Assembly: GCF_910589235.1 (NCBI RefSeq)
Contig: NC_060955.1
Coordinates: 9,878,837-9,942,836 of the forward strand
From: Vespa crabro
Taxonomy: Eukaryota > Arthropoda > Insecta > Hymenoptera > Vespidae
Reading direction: 5' to 3'
Length of the DNA: 64,000 nucleotides
Below, piece after piece: positions 13,273 through 27,100 of the stretch (its first letter is position 1; every line of letters starts with the position of its first letter). Under the pieces are notes generated by a model. That model made no database searches, was not told the DNA's origin, and worked only from the letters and a program-made list of their open reading frames with translations. The translations under genes were made by a program, and so were the position numbers.

Positions 13273-16200
13273 GCGAAAAATCTCATATACGAACGAAACA
13301 ATGTTAAAACTTCGATTCCAATATAAAATAGATGTTTGATCTTATGAAATGCAATGTTCTGCATCGATTGGTAACATTTTTCAAACTGTGACGCAAGTAT
13401 TACTAAAGATTTCACGAAATTAACTTCGCGTATAGCGAAATTCGCGTATGCCGATTAAGTTTTTCGATAAAAATCATATGAAAACGACTATTTAAACATA
13501 GTAAAAACGTTATATTCTTGTTATATTCTTTATTCTGCATCGATAGAATAAAAAATCAATGAAATTGAACGAGATTTCAACTTTTCGTTTTTCGACGATA
13601 CGCGTATATGAGCGAAAAATCGTATATACGATGCGAAACAATGTTAAAACTTAGATTCCAATATAAAATAGATGTTTGATCTTATGAAATGCAATGTTCT
13701 GCATCGATTGGTAACATTTCTCAAATCGTGGCTCAAGTATTACTAAAGATTTCACAAATTTAACTTCGCATATAGCGAAATTCGCGTATGTCGATTAAGT
13801 TTTTCGATAAAAATCATATGAAAACGACTATTTAAACATAGCAAAAACGTTATTTTCTTGTTATATTCTTTATTCTTCATCGATAGAATTTAATATCAAT
13901 GAAATTGAACGAGATTTCAACTTTTCGTTTTTCGACGATACGCGTATATGAGCGAAAAATCTCATATACGAACGAAACAATGTTAAAACTTCGATTCCAA
14001 TATAAAATAGATGTTTGATCTTATGAATTGCAATGTTCTGCCTCGATTGGTAACATTTTTCAAACTGTGGCGCAAGTATTACTAAAGATTTCACGAATTT
14101 AACTTCGCGTATAGCGAAATTCGCGTATGTCGATTAAGTTTTTCGATAAAAATCATATGAAAACGACTATTTAAACATAGCAAACACGTTATATTCTTGT
14201 TATATTCTTTATTCTGCGTCGATAGAATATAAAATCAATGAAATTGAACGAGATTTCAACATTTCGTTTTTCGACGATACGCGTATATGAGCGAAATATC
14301 TCATATACGAACGAAACAATGTTAAAACTTCGATACCAATACAAAATAGATGTTTGATCTTATGAAATGCAATGATCTGCATCGATTGGTAACATTTTTC
14401 AAACTGTGGCGCAAGTATTACTAAAGATTTCTCGAATTTAACTTCGCATATAGCGAAATTCGCGTATGTCGATTACGTTTATCGATAAAAATCATATGAA
14501 AACGCCTATTTAAACATAGTAAAAACGTTATAATCTTGTTATATTCTTTATTCTGCATCGATAGAATATAAAATCAATGAAATTGAACGAGATATCAACT
14601 TTTCGTTTTTCGACGATACGCGTATATGAGCGAAAAATCGTATATACGATGCGAAACAATGTTAAAACTTCGATTCTAATATAAATAGATGTTTGATCTT
14701 ATGAAATGCAATGTTCTGCATCGATTGGTAACATTTTTCAAACTGTGGCGCAAGTGTTACAAAAGATTTCACGAATTTAACTTCGCGAATAGCGAAATTC
14801 GCGTATGTCGATTAAGTTTTTCGATAAAAATCATATGAAAACGACTATTTAAACATAGCAAACACGTTATATTCTTGTTGTATTCTTTATTCTGCATCGA
14901 TAGAATATAAAATCAATGAAATTGAACGATATTTCACCTTTTCGTTTTTCGACGATACGCGTATATGAGCGAAAAATCTCATATACGAACGAAACAATGT
15001 TAAAACTTCGATTCCAATATAAAATAGATGTTTGATCTTATGAAATGCAATGTTCTGCATCGATTGGTAACATTTTTCAAACTGTGGCGCAAGTATTACT
15101 AAAGATTTCACGAAATTAACTTCGCGTATAGCGAAATTCGCGTATGCCGATTAAGTTTTTCGATAAAAATCATATGAAAACGACTATTTAAACATAGCAA
15201 AAACGTTATTTTCTTGTTATATTCTTTATTCTTCATCGATAGAATTTAATATCAATGAAATTGAACGAGATTTCAACTTTTCGTTTTTCGACGATACGCG
15301 TATATGAGCGAAAAATCGTATATACGATGCGAAACAATGTTAAAACTTCGATTCTAATATAAATAGATGTTTGATCTTATGAAATGCAATGTTCTGCATC
15401 GATTGGTAACATTTTTCAAACTGTGGCGCAAGTGTTACAAAAGATTTCACGAATTTAACTTCGCAAATAGCGAAATTCGCGTATGTCGATTAAGTTTTTC
15501 AAAAAAAATCATATGAAAACGACTATTTAAACATAGCAAACACGTTATATTCTTGTTGTATTCTTTATTCTGCATCGATAGAATATAAAATCAATGAAAT
15601 TGAACGAGATTTCACCTTTTCGTTTTTCGACGATACGCGTATATGAGCGAAAAATCTCATATACGAACGAAACAATGTTAAAACTTCGATTCCAATATAA
15701 AATAGATGTTTGATCTTATGAAATGCAATGTTCTGCATCGATTGGTAACATTTTTCAAACTGTGGCGCAAGTATTACTAAAGATTTCACGAAATTAACTT
15801 CGCGTATAGCGAAATTCGCGTATGCCGATTAAGTTTTTCGATAAAAATCATATGAAAACGACTATTTAAACATAGTAAAAACGTTATATTCTTGTTATAT
15901 TCTTTATTCTGCATCGATAGAATAAAAAATCAATGAAATTGAACGAGATTTCAACTTTTCGTTTTTCGACGATACGCGTATATGAGCGAAAAATCGTATA
16001 TACGATGCGAAACAATGTTAAAACTTAGATTCCAATATAAAATAGATGTTTGATCTTATGAAATGCAATGTTCTGTATCGATTGGTAACATTTCTCAAAT
16101 TGTGGCTCAAGTATTACTAAAGATTTCACAAATTTAACTTCGCATATAGCGAAATTCGCGTATGTCGATTAAGTTTTTCGATAAAAATCATATGAAAACG

Positions 16201-18774
16201 ACTATTTAAACATAGCAAAAACGTTATTTTCTTGTTATATTCTTTATTCTTCATCGATAGAATTTAATATCAATGAAATTGAACGAGATTTCAACTTTTC
16301 GTTTTTCGACGATACGCGTATATGAGCGAAAAATCTCATATACGAACGAAACAATGTTAAAACTTCGATTCCAATATAAAATAGATGTTTGATCTTATGA
16401 ATTGCAATGTTCTGCCTCGATTGGTAACATTTTTCAAACTGTGGCGCAAGTATTACTAAAGATTTCACGAATTTAACTTCGCGTATAGCGAAATTCGCGT
16501 ATGTCGATTAAGTTTTTCGATAAAAATCATATGAAAACGACTATTTAAACATAGCAAACACGTTATATTCTTGTTATATTCTTTATTCTGCGTCGATAGA
16601 ATATAAAATCAATGAAATTGAACGAGATTTCAACATTTCGTTTTTCGACGATACGCGTATATGAGCGAAATATCTCATATACGAACGAAACAATGTTAAA
16701 ACTTCGATACCAATACAAAATAGATGTTTGATCTTATGAAATGCAATGATCTGCATCGATTGGTAACATTTTTCAAACTGTGGCGCAAGTATTACTAAAG
16801 ATTTCTCGAATTTAACTTCGCATATAGCGAAATTCGCGTATGTCGATTACGTTTATCGATAAAAATCATATGAAAACGCCTATTTAAACATAGTAAAAAC
16901 GTTATATTCTTGTTATATTCTTTATTCTGCATCGATAGAATATAAAATCAATGAAATTGAACGAGATATCAACTTTTCGTTTTTCGACGATACGCGTATA
17001 TGAGCGAAAAATCGTATATACGATGCGAAACAATGTTAAAACTTCGATTCTAATATAAATAGATGTTTGATCTTATGAAATGCAATGTTCTGCATCGATT
17101 GGTAACATTTTTCAAACTGTGGCGCAAGTGTTACAAAAGATTTCACGAATTTAACTTCGCGAATAGCGAAATTCGCGTATGTCGATTAAGTTTTTCGATA
17201 AAAATCATATGAAAACGACTATTTAAACATAGCAAACACGTTATATTCTTGTTGTATTCTTTATTCTGCATCGATAGAATATAAAATCAATGAAATTGAA
17301 CGATATTTCACCTTTTCGTTTTTCGACGATACGCGTATATGAGCGAAAAATCTCATATACGAACGAAACAATGTTAAAACTTCGATTCCAATATAAAATA
17401 GATGTTTGATCTTATGAAATGCAATGTTCTGCATCGATTGGTAACATTTTTCAAACTGTGGCGCAAGTATTACTAAAGATTTCACGAAATTAACTTCGCG
17501 TATAGCGAAATTCGCGTATGCCGATTAAGTTTTTCGATAAAAATCATATGAAAACGACTATTTAAACATAGCAAAAACGTTATTTTCTTGTTATATTCTT
17601 TATTCTTCATCGATAGAATTTAATATCAATGAAATTGAACGAGATTTCAACTTTTCGTTTTTCGACGATACGCGTATATGAGCGAAAAATCGTATATACG
17701 ATGCGAAACAATGTTAAAACTTCGATTCTAATATAAATAGATGTTTGATCTTATGAAATGCAATGTTCTGCATCGATTGGTAACATTTTTCAAACTGTGG
17801 CGCAAGTGTTACAAAAGATTTCACGAATTTAACTTCGCAAATAGCGAAATTCGCGTATGTCGATTAAGTTTTTCAAAAAAAATCATATGAAAACGACTAT
17901 TTAAACATAGCAAACACGTTATATTCTTGTTGTATTCTTTATTCTGCATCGATAGAATATAAAATCAATGAAATTGAACGAGATTTCACCTTTTCGTTTT
18001 TCGACGATACGCGTATATGAGCGAAAAATCTCATATACGAACGAAACAATGTTAAAACTTCGATTCCAATATAAAATAGATGTTTGATCTTATGAAATGC
18101 AATGTTCTGCATCGATTGGTAACATTTTTCAAACTGTGGCGCAAGTATTACTAAAGATTTCACGAAATTAACTTCGCGTATAGCGAAATTCGCGTATGCC
18201 GATTAAGTTTTTCGATAAAAATCATATGAAAACGACTATTTAAACATAGTAAAAACGTTATATTCTTGTTATATTCTTTATTCTGCATCGATAGAATAAA
18301 AAATCAATGAAATTGAACGAGATTTCAACTTTTCGTTTTTCGACGATACGCGTATATGAGCGAAAAATCGTATATACGATGCGAAACAATGTTAAAACTT
18401 AGATTCCAATATAAAATAGATGTTTGATCTTATGAAATGCAATGTTCTGTATCGATTGGTAACATTTCTCAAATTGTGGCTCAAGTATTACTAAAGATTT
18501 CACAAATTTAACTTCGCATATAGCGAAATTCGCGTATGTCGATTAAGTTTTTCGATAAAAATCATATGAAAACGACTATTTAAACATAGCAAAAACGTTA
18601 TTTTCTTGTTATATTCTTTATTCTTCATCGATAGAATTTAATATCAATGAAATTGAACGAGATTTCAACTTTTCGTTTTTCGACGATACGCGTATATGAG
18701 CGAAAAATCTCATATACGAACGAAACAATGTTAAAACTTCGATTCCAATATAAAATAGATGTTTGATCTTATGA
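13273..18774. repeat. 2,374-bp 7-mer HOR, two full copies and a partial third
   Basis: Monomer starts are 13567, 13907, 14246, 14585, 14924, 15263, 15602 (first unit) and 15941, 16281, 16620, 16959, 17298, 17637, 17976 (second), then 18315 and 18655. Box order is B, A, A, B, A, B, A in both full units. Diagnostic words recur exactly 2,374 bp apart: AACATTTCG with AATACAAAATAG and AATGATCTG (14246, 16620), GAACGATATTTC (14924, 17298), CGCAAATAGCG with TTTTTCAAAAAAAATC (about 15465, 17839), and TTTAATATC. The few differences include TCGTGG versus TTGTGG and GCATCG versus GTATCG in m41 and m48. The third copy stops matching at 18775, where GAATTGC becomes GAAATGC. Confidence 0.9.
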
Positions 18775-21075
18775 AATGCAATGTTCTGCATCGATTGGTA
18801 ACATTTTTCAAACTGTGGCGCAAGTATTACAAAAGATTTCACGAATTTAACTTCGCGTATAGCGAAATTCGCGTATGTCGATTAAGTTTTTCGATAAAAA
18901 TCATATGAAAACGCCTATTTAAACATAGCAAACACGTTATATTCTTGTTATATTCTTTATTCTACATCGATAGAATATAAAATCAATGAAATTGAACGAG
19001 ATTTCAACTTTTCGTTTTTCGACGATACGCGTATATGAGCGAAAAATCGTATATACGATGCGAAACAATGTTAAAACTTCGATTCCAATATAAAATAGAT
19101 GTTTGATCTTATGAAATGCAATATTCTGCATCGATTGGTAACATTTCTCAAACTGTGGCTCAAGTATTACTAAAGAGTTCACAAATTTAACTTCGCATAT
19201 AGCGAAATTCGCGTATGTCGATTACGTTTTTCGATAAAAATCATATGAAAACGACTATTTAAACATAGCAAAAACGTTATTTTCTTGTTATATTCTTTAT
19301 TCTTCATCGATAGAATATAATATCAATGAAATTGATCGAGATTTCAACTTTTCGTTTTTCGACGATACGCGTATATGAGCGAAAAATCTCATATACGAAC
19401 GAAACAATGTTAAAACTTCGATTCCAATATAAAATAGATGTTTGATCTTATGAATTGCAATGTTCTGCCTCGATTGGTAACATTTTTCAAACTGTGGCTC
19501 AAGTATTACTAAAGATTTCACAAATTTGACTTCGCATATAGCGAAATTCGCGTATGTCGATTACGTTTTTCGATAAAAATCATATGAAAACGACTATTTA
19601 AACATAGCAAAAACGTTATTTTCTTGTTATATTCTTTATTCTTCATCGATAGAATATAAAATCAATGAAATTGAACGAGATATCAACTTTTCGTTTTTCG
19701 ACGATACGCTTATATGAGCGTAAAATCTCATATACGAACGAAACAATGTTAAAACTTCGATTCCAATATAAAATAGATGTTTGATCTTATGAAATGCAAT
19801 GTTCTGCATCGATTGGTAACATTTTTCAAACTGTGGCGCAAGTATTACAAAAGATTTCACGAATTTAACTTCGCGTATAGCGAAATTCGCGTATGTCGAT
19901 TAAGTTTTTCGATAAAAATCATATGAAAACGACTATTTAAACATAGCAAAAACGTTATTTTCTTGTTATATTCTTTATTCTTCATCGATAGAATATAAAA
20001 TCAATGAAATTGAACGAGATTTCAAATTTTCGTTTTTCGACGATACGCGTATATGAGCGAAAAATCTCATATACGAACGAAACAATGTTAAAACTTCGAT
20101 TCCAATATAAAATAGATGTTTGATCTTATGAAATGCAATGTTCTGCATCGATTGGTAACATTTTTCAAACTGTGGCGCAAGTATTACAAAAGATTTCACG
20201 GAATTAACTTCGCGTATAGCGAAATTCGCGTATGTCGATTAAGTTTATCGATAAAAATCATATGAAAACGCCTATTTAAACATAGCAAACACGTTATATT
20301 CTTGTTATATTCTTTATTCTTCATCGATAGAATATAAAATCAATGAAATTGAACGAGATTTCAACTTTTCGTTTTTCGACGATACGCGTATATGAGCGAA
20401 AAATCGTATATACGATGCGAAACAATGTTAAAACTTAGATTCCAATATAAAATAGATGTTTGATCTTATGAAATGCAATGTTCTGCATCGATTGGTAACA
20501 TTTCTCAAACTGTGGCTCAAGTATTACTAAAGAATTCACAAATTTGACTTCGCATATAGCGAAATTCGCGTATGTCGATTACGTTTTTCGATAAAAATCA
20601 TATGAAAACGACTATTTAAACATAGCAAAAACGTTATTTTCTTGTTATATTCTTTATTCTTCATCGATAGAATATAAAATCAATGAAATTGAACGAGATA
20701 TCAACTTTTCGTTTTTCGACGATACGCTTATATGAGCGTAAAAACTCATATACGAACGAAACAATGTTAAAACTTCGATTCCAATATAAAATAGATGTTT
20801 AATCTTATGAAATGCAATGTTCTGCCTCGATTGGTAACATTTTTCAAACTGTGGCGCAAGTATTACAAAGATTTCACGAATTTAACTTCGCGTATAGCGA
20901 AATTCGCGTATGTCGATTAAGTTTTTCGATAAAAATCATATGAAAACGACTATTTAAACATAGCAAAAACGTTATTTTCTTGTTATATTCTTTATTCTTC
21001 ATCGATAGAATTTAAATCAATGAAATTGAACGAGATATCAACTTTTCGTTTTTCGACGATACGCGAATATGAGCG

Positions 21076-21100
21076 AAAAATCTCATATACGATGCGAAAC
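21076..21100. other. Hybrid box in m63: A left half, B right half
   Basis: The box reads TCTCATATACGATGCG: left part as in A monomers and right part as in B monomers. It is the reciprocal of the hybrid at 4796, again with the switch in the shared core ATATACGA. Confidence 0.9.
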
Positions 21101-22710
21101 AATGTTAAAACTTCGATTCCAATATAAAATAGATGTTTGATCTTATGAAATGCAATGTTCTGCATCGACTGGTAACATTTTTCAAACTGTGGCGCAAGTA
21201 TTACTTAAGATTTCACGAAATTAACTTCGCGTATAGCGAAATTCGCGTATGTCGATTAAGTTTTTCGATAAAAATCATACGAAAACGCCTATTTAAACAT
21301 AGCAAACACGTTATATTCTTGTTGTATTCTTTATTCTTCATCGATAGAATATAAAATCAATGAAATTGAACGAGATTTCACCTTTTCGTTTTTCGACGTT
21401 ACGTGTATATGAGCGAAAAATCTCATATACGAACGAAACAATGTTAAAACTTCGATTCCAATATAAAATAGATGTTTGATCTTATGAAATGCAATGTTCT
21501 GCATCGATTGGTAACATTTTTCAAACTGTGGCGCAAGTATTACAAAAGATTTCACGAATTTAACTTCGCGTATAGCGAAATTCGCGTATGTCGATTAAGT
21601 TTTTCGATAAAAATCATATGAAAACGCCTATTTAAACATAGCAAATACGTTATATTCTTGTTATATTCTTTATTCTTCATCGATAGAATATAAAATCAAT
21701 GAAATTGAACGAGATTTCAACTTTTCGTTTTTCGACGATACGCGTATATGAGCGAAAAATCGTATATACGATGCGAAACAATGTTAAAACTTTGATACCA
21801 ATATAAAATAGATGTTTGATCTTATGAAATGCAATGTTCTGCATCGATTGGTAACATTTTTCAAACTGTGGCGCAAGTATTTCAAAAGATTTCACGAATT
21901 TAACTTCGCATATTGCGAAATTCGCGTATGTCGATTAAGTTTTTCGATAAAAATCATATGAAAACGACTAGTTAAACATAGCAAAAACGTTATTTTCTTG
22001 TTATATTCTTTATTCTTCATCGATAGAATATAAAATCAATGAAATTGAACGAGATATCAACTTTTCGTTTTTCGACGATACGCGATTATGAGCGAAAAAT
22101 CTCATATACGAACGAAACAATGTTAAAACTTCGATTCCAATATAAAATAGTTGTTTGATCTTATGAAATGCAATGTTCTGCATCGATTGGTAACATTTTT
22201 CAAACTGTGGCGCAAGTATTACTAAAGATTTCACGAAATTAAGTTCGCGTATAGCGAAATTCGCGTATGTCGATTAAGTTTTTCGATAGAAATCATATGA
22301 AAACGCCTATTTAAACATAGCAAACACGTTATATTCTTGTTATATTCTTTATTCTGCGTCGATAGAATATAAAATCAATAAAATTGAACGAGATTTCAAC
22401 TTTTCGTTTTTCGACGATACGCGTATATGAGCGAAAAATAGTATATACGATGCGAAACAATGTTAAAACTTCGATTCCAATATAAAATAGATGTTTGATC
22501 TTATGAAATGCAATGTTCTGCATCGATTGGTAACATTTTTCAAACTGTGGCGCAAGTATTACTAAAGATTTCACGAAATTAACTTCGCGTATAGCGAAAT
22601 TCGCGTATGTCGATTAAGTTTTTCGATAAAAATCATATGAAAACGCCTATTTAAACATAGCAAACACGTTATATTCTTGTTATATTCTTTATTCTTCATC
22701 GATAGAATAT

Positions 22711-22719
22711 CAAATATAG
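22711..22719. other. Nine-base insertion in monomer m67 (349 bp)
   Basis: The junction word GATAGAATATAAAATCAATG reads GATAGAATAT, then about nine extra bases (CAAATATAG or a shifted equivalent), then AAAATCAATG. The extra bases resemble the adjoining AATATA/ATAGAA sequence, so a short templated duplication is likely. I found it in no other monomer. Confidence 0.85.
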
Positions 22720-24144
22720 AAAATCAATGAAATTGAACGAGATTTCAAATTTCGTTTTTCGACGATACGCGTATATGAGCGAAAAATCGTATATACGATG
22801 CGAAACAATGTTAAAACTTTGATTCCAATATAAAATAGATGTTTGATCTTATGAAATGCAATGTTCTGCATCGATTGGTAACATTTTTCAAACTGTGGCG
22901 CAAGTATTACAAAAGATTTCACGAATTTAACTTCGCGTATAGCGAAATTCGCGTATGTCGATTAAGTTTTTCGATAAAAATCATATGAAAACGACTATTT
23001 AAACATAGCAAAAACGTTATTTTCTTGTTATATTCTTTATTCTTCATCGATAGAATATAAATTCAATGAAATTGAACGAGATATCAACTTTTCGTATTTC
23101 GACGATACGCGAATATGCGCGAAAAATCTCATATACGAACGAAACAATGTTAAAACTTCGATTCCAATATAAAATAGATGTTTGATCTTATGAAATGCAA
23201 TGTTCTGCATCGATTGGTAACATTTTTCAAACTGTGGCGCAAGTATTACAAAAGATTTCACGAATTTAACTTCGCGTATTGCGAAATTCGCGTATGTCGA
23301 TTAAGTTTTTCGATAAAAATCATATGAAAACGACTATTTAAACATAGCAAAAACGTTATTTTCTTGTTATATTCTTTATTCTTCATCGATAGAATATAAA
23401 ATCAATGAAATTGAACGAGATATCAACTTTTCGTTTTTCGACGATACGCGAATATGAGCGAAAAATCTCATGTACGAACGAAACAATGTTAAAACTTCGA
23501 TTCCAATATAAAATAGATGTTTGATCTTATGAAATGCAATGTTCTGCATCGATTGGTAACATTTTTCAAACTGTGGCGCAAGTATTACTAAAGATTTCAC
23601 GAAATTAACTTCATGTATAGCGAAATTCGCGTATGTCGATTAAGTTTTTCGATAAAAATCATATGAAACCGCCAATTTAAACATAGAAAACACGTTATAT
23701 TCTTGTTATATTCTTTATTCTGCGTCGATAGAATATAAAATCAATAAAATTGAACGAGATTTCAACTTTTCGTTTTTCGATGATACGCGTATATGAGCGA
23801 AAAATAGTATATACGATGAGAAACAATGTTAAAACTTCGATTCCAATATAAAATAGATGTTTGATCTTATGAAATGCAATGTTCTGCATCGATTGGTAAC
23901 ATTTTTCAAACTGTGGCGCAAGTATTACTAAAGATTTCACGAAATTAACTTCGAGAATAGCGAAATTCGCGAATGTCGATTAAGTTTTTCGATAAAAATC
24001 ATATGAAAACGCCAATTTAAACATAGCAAACACGTTACATTCTTGTTATATTCTTTATTCTGCGTCGATAGAATATAAAATCAATAAAATTGAACGAGAT
24101 TTCAACTTTTCGTTTTTCGACGATACGCGTATATGAGCGAAAAA

Positions 24145-27100
24145 TAGTATATACGATGCGAAACAATGTTAAAACTTCGATTCCAATATAAAATAGATGT
24201 TTGATCTTATGAAATGCAATGTTCTGCATCGATTGGTAACATTTTTCAAACTGTGGCGCAAGTATTACAAAAGATTTCACGAATTTAACTTCGCGTATAG
24301 CGAAATTCGCGTATGTCGATTACGTTTTCGATAAAAATCATATGAAAACGACTATTTAAACATAGCAAAAACGTTATTTTCTTGTTATATTCTTTATTCT
24401 TCATCGATAGAATATAAAATCAATGAAATTGAACGAGATATCAACTTTTCGTTTTTCGACGATACGCCTATATGAGCGTAAAATCTCATATACGAACGAA
24501 ACAATGTTAAAACTTCGATCCCAATATAAAATAGATGTTTGATCTTATGAAATGCAATGTTCTGCATCGATTGGTAACATTTTTCAAACTTTGGCGCAAG
24601 TATTACTAAAGATTTCACGAAATTAACTTCGCGTATAGCGAAATTCGCGTATGTCGATTAAGTTTTCGATAAAAATCATATGAAAACGCCTATTTAAACA
24701 TAGCAAACACGTTATATTCTTGTTATATTCTTTATTCTGCATCGTTAGAATATAAAATCAATGAAATTGAACGAGATATCAACTTTTCGTTTTTCTACGA
24801 TACGCGTATATGAGCGAAAAATCGTATATACGATCCGAAACAATGTTAAAACTTTGATACCAATATAAAATAGATGTTTGATCTTATGAAATGCAATGTT
24901 CTGCATCGATTGGAAACATTTTTCAAACTGTGGCGCAAGTATTACAAAAGATTTCACGAATTTAACTTCGCGTATTGCGAAATTCGCGTATGTCGATTAA
25001 GTTTTTCGATAAAAATAATATGAAAACGACTATTTAAACATAGCAAAAACGTTATTTTCTTGTTATATTCTTTATTCTTCATCGATAGAATATAAAATCA
25101 ATGAAATTGAACGAGATATCAACTTTTCGTTTTTCGACGATACGCGATTATGAGCGAAAAATCTCATATACGAACGAAACAATGTTAAAACTTCGATTCC
25201 ATTATAAAATAGATGTTTGATCTTATGAAATGCAATGTTCTGCATCGATTAGTAACATTTTTCAAACTGTGGTGCAAGTATTACTAAAGATTTCACGAAA
25301 TTAACTTCGCGTATAGCGAAATTCGCGTATGTCGATTAAGTTTTTCGATAAAAATCATATGAAAACGCCAATTTAAACATAGCAAACACGTTATATTCTT
25401 GTTATATTCTTTATTGTGCGTCGATAGAATATAAAATCAATAAAATTGAACGAGATTTGAACTTTTCGTTTTTCGATGATACGCGTATATGAGCGAAAAA
25501 TAGTATATACGATGCGAAACAATGTTAAAACTTCGATTCCAATATAAAATAGATGTTTGATCTTATGAAATGCAATGTTCTGCATCGATTGGTAACATTT
25601 TTCAAACTGTGGCGCAAGTATTACTAAAGATTTCACGAAATTAACTTCGCGTATAGCGAAATTCGCGTATGTCGATTAAGTTTTTCGTTAAAAATCATAT
25701 GAAAACGCCAATTTAAACATAGCAAACACGTTATATTCTTGTTATATTCTTTATTCTGCGTCGATAGAATATAAAATCAATAAAATTGAACGAGATTTCA
25801 ACTTTTCGTTTTTCGACGATACGCGTATATGAGCGAAAAATCGTATATACGATGCGAAACAATGTTAAAACTTCGATTCCAATATAAAATAGATGTTTGA
25901 TCTTATGAAATGCAATGTTCTGCATCGATTGGTAACATTTTTCAAACTGTGGCGCAAGTATTACAAAAGATTTCACGAATTTAACTTCGCGTATTGCGAA
26001 ATTCGCGTATGTCGATTAAGTTTTTCGATAAAAATCATATGAAAACGACTATTTAAACATAGCAAAAACGTTATTTTCTTGTTATATTCTTTATTCTTCA
26101 TCGATAGAATATAAAATCAATGAAATTGAACGAGATATCAACTTTTCGTTTTTCGACGATACGCGATTATGAGCGAAAAATCTCATATACGAACGAAACA
26201 ATGTTAAAACTTCGATTCCATTATAAAATAGATGTTTGATCTTATGAAATGCAATGTTCTGCATCGATTAGTAACATTTTTCAAACTGTGGCGCAAGTAT
26301 TACTAAAGATTTCACGAAATTAACTTCGCGTATAGCGAAATTCGCGTATGTCGATTAAGTTTTGCGATAAAAATCATATGAAAACGCCTATTTAAACATA
26401 GCAAACACGTTATATTCTTGTTATATTCTTTATTCTGCGTCGATAGAATATAAAATCAATGAAAATGAACGAGATTTCAACTTTTCGTTTTTCGACGATA
26501 CGCGTATATGAGCGAAAAATAGTATATACCATGCGAAACAATGTTAAAACTTCGATTCCAATATAAAATAGATGTTTGATCTCTAGAAATGCAATGTTCT
26601 GCATCGATTGGTAACATTTTTCAAACTGTGGCGCAAGTATTACAAAAGATTTCACGAATTTAACTTCGCGTATAGCGAAATTCGAATATGTCGATTAAGT
26701 TTTTCGATAAAAATCATATGAAAGCGCCTATTTAAACATAGCAAACACGTTATATTCTTGTTATATTCTTTATTCTTCATCGATAGAATATAAAATCAAT
26801 GAAATTGAACGAGATTTCAACTTTTCGTTTTTCGACGATACGCGTATATGAGCGAAAAATCGTATATAGGATGCGAAACAATGTTAAAACTTAGATTCCA
26901 ATATAAAATAGATGTTTGATCTTAAGAAATGCAATGTTCTGCATCGATTGGTAACATTTATTAAACTGTGGCTCAAGTATTACTAAAGATTTCACAAATT
27001 TAACTTCGCATATAGCGAAATTCGCGTATGTCGATTACGTTTTTCGATAAAAATCATATGAAAACGACTATATAAACATAGCAAAAACGTTATTTTCTTG

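Larger units (their letters stand above)
18775..24144. repeat. Irregular monomers m56 (back) to m72, little higher order
   Basis: Starts are 18994, 19334, 19673, 20012, 20351, 20691, 21028, 21368, 21707, 22047, 22386, 22735, 23074, 23413, 23752 and 24092. Only a short HOR is visible: m58 back plus m59 matches m61 back plus m62 at 1,018 bp (AATTTGAC, ACGCTTATATGAGCG). A new form enters near 22361-22436: GCGTCGATAG with AATAAAATTG and the degraded box AGTATATACG, which is common further right. Odd units are m63 (hybrid box, preceded by a 337-bp monomer) and m67 (349 bp, nine-base insertion). This stretch looks like the least homogenised part of the window. Confidence 0.82.

Noticed and set aside
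22701..22729. Mobile-element insertion site at the 9-base insertion
   Set aside because: Too short, resembles adjacent sequence, and shows no duplication flanking a foreign insert; a local templated duplication is simpler.
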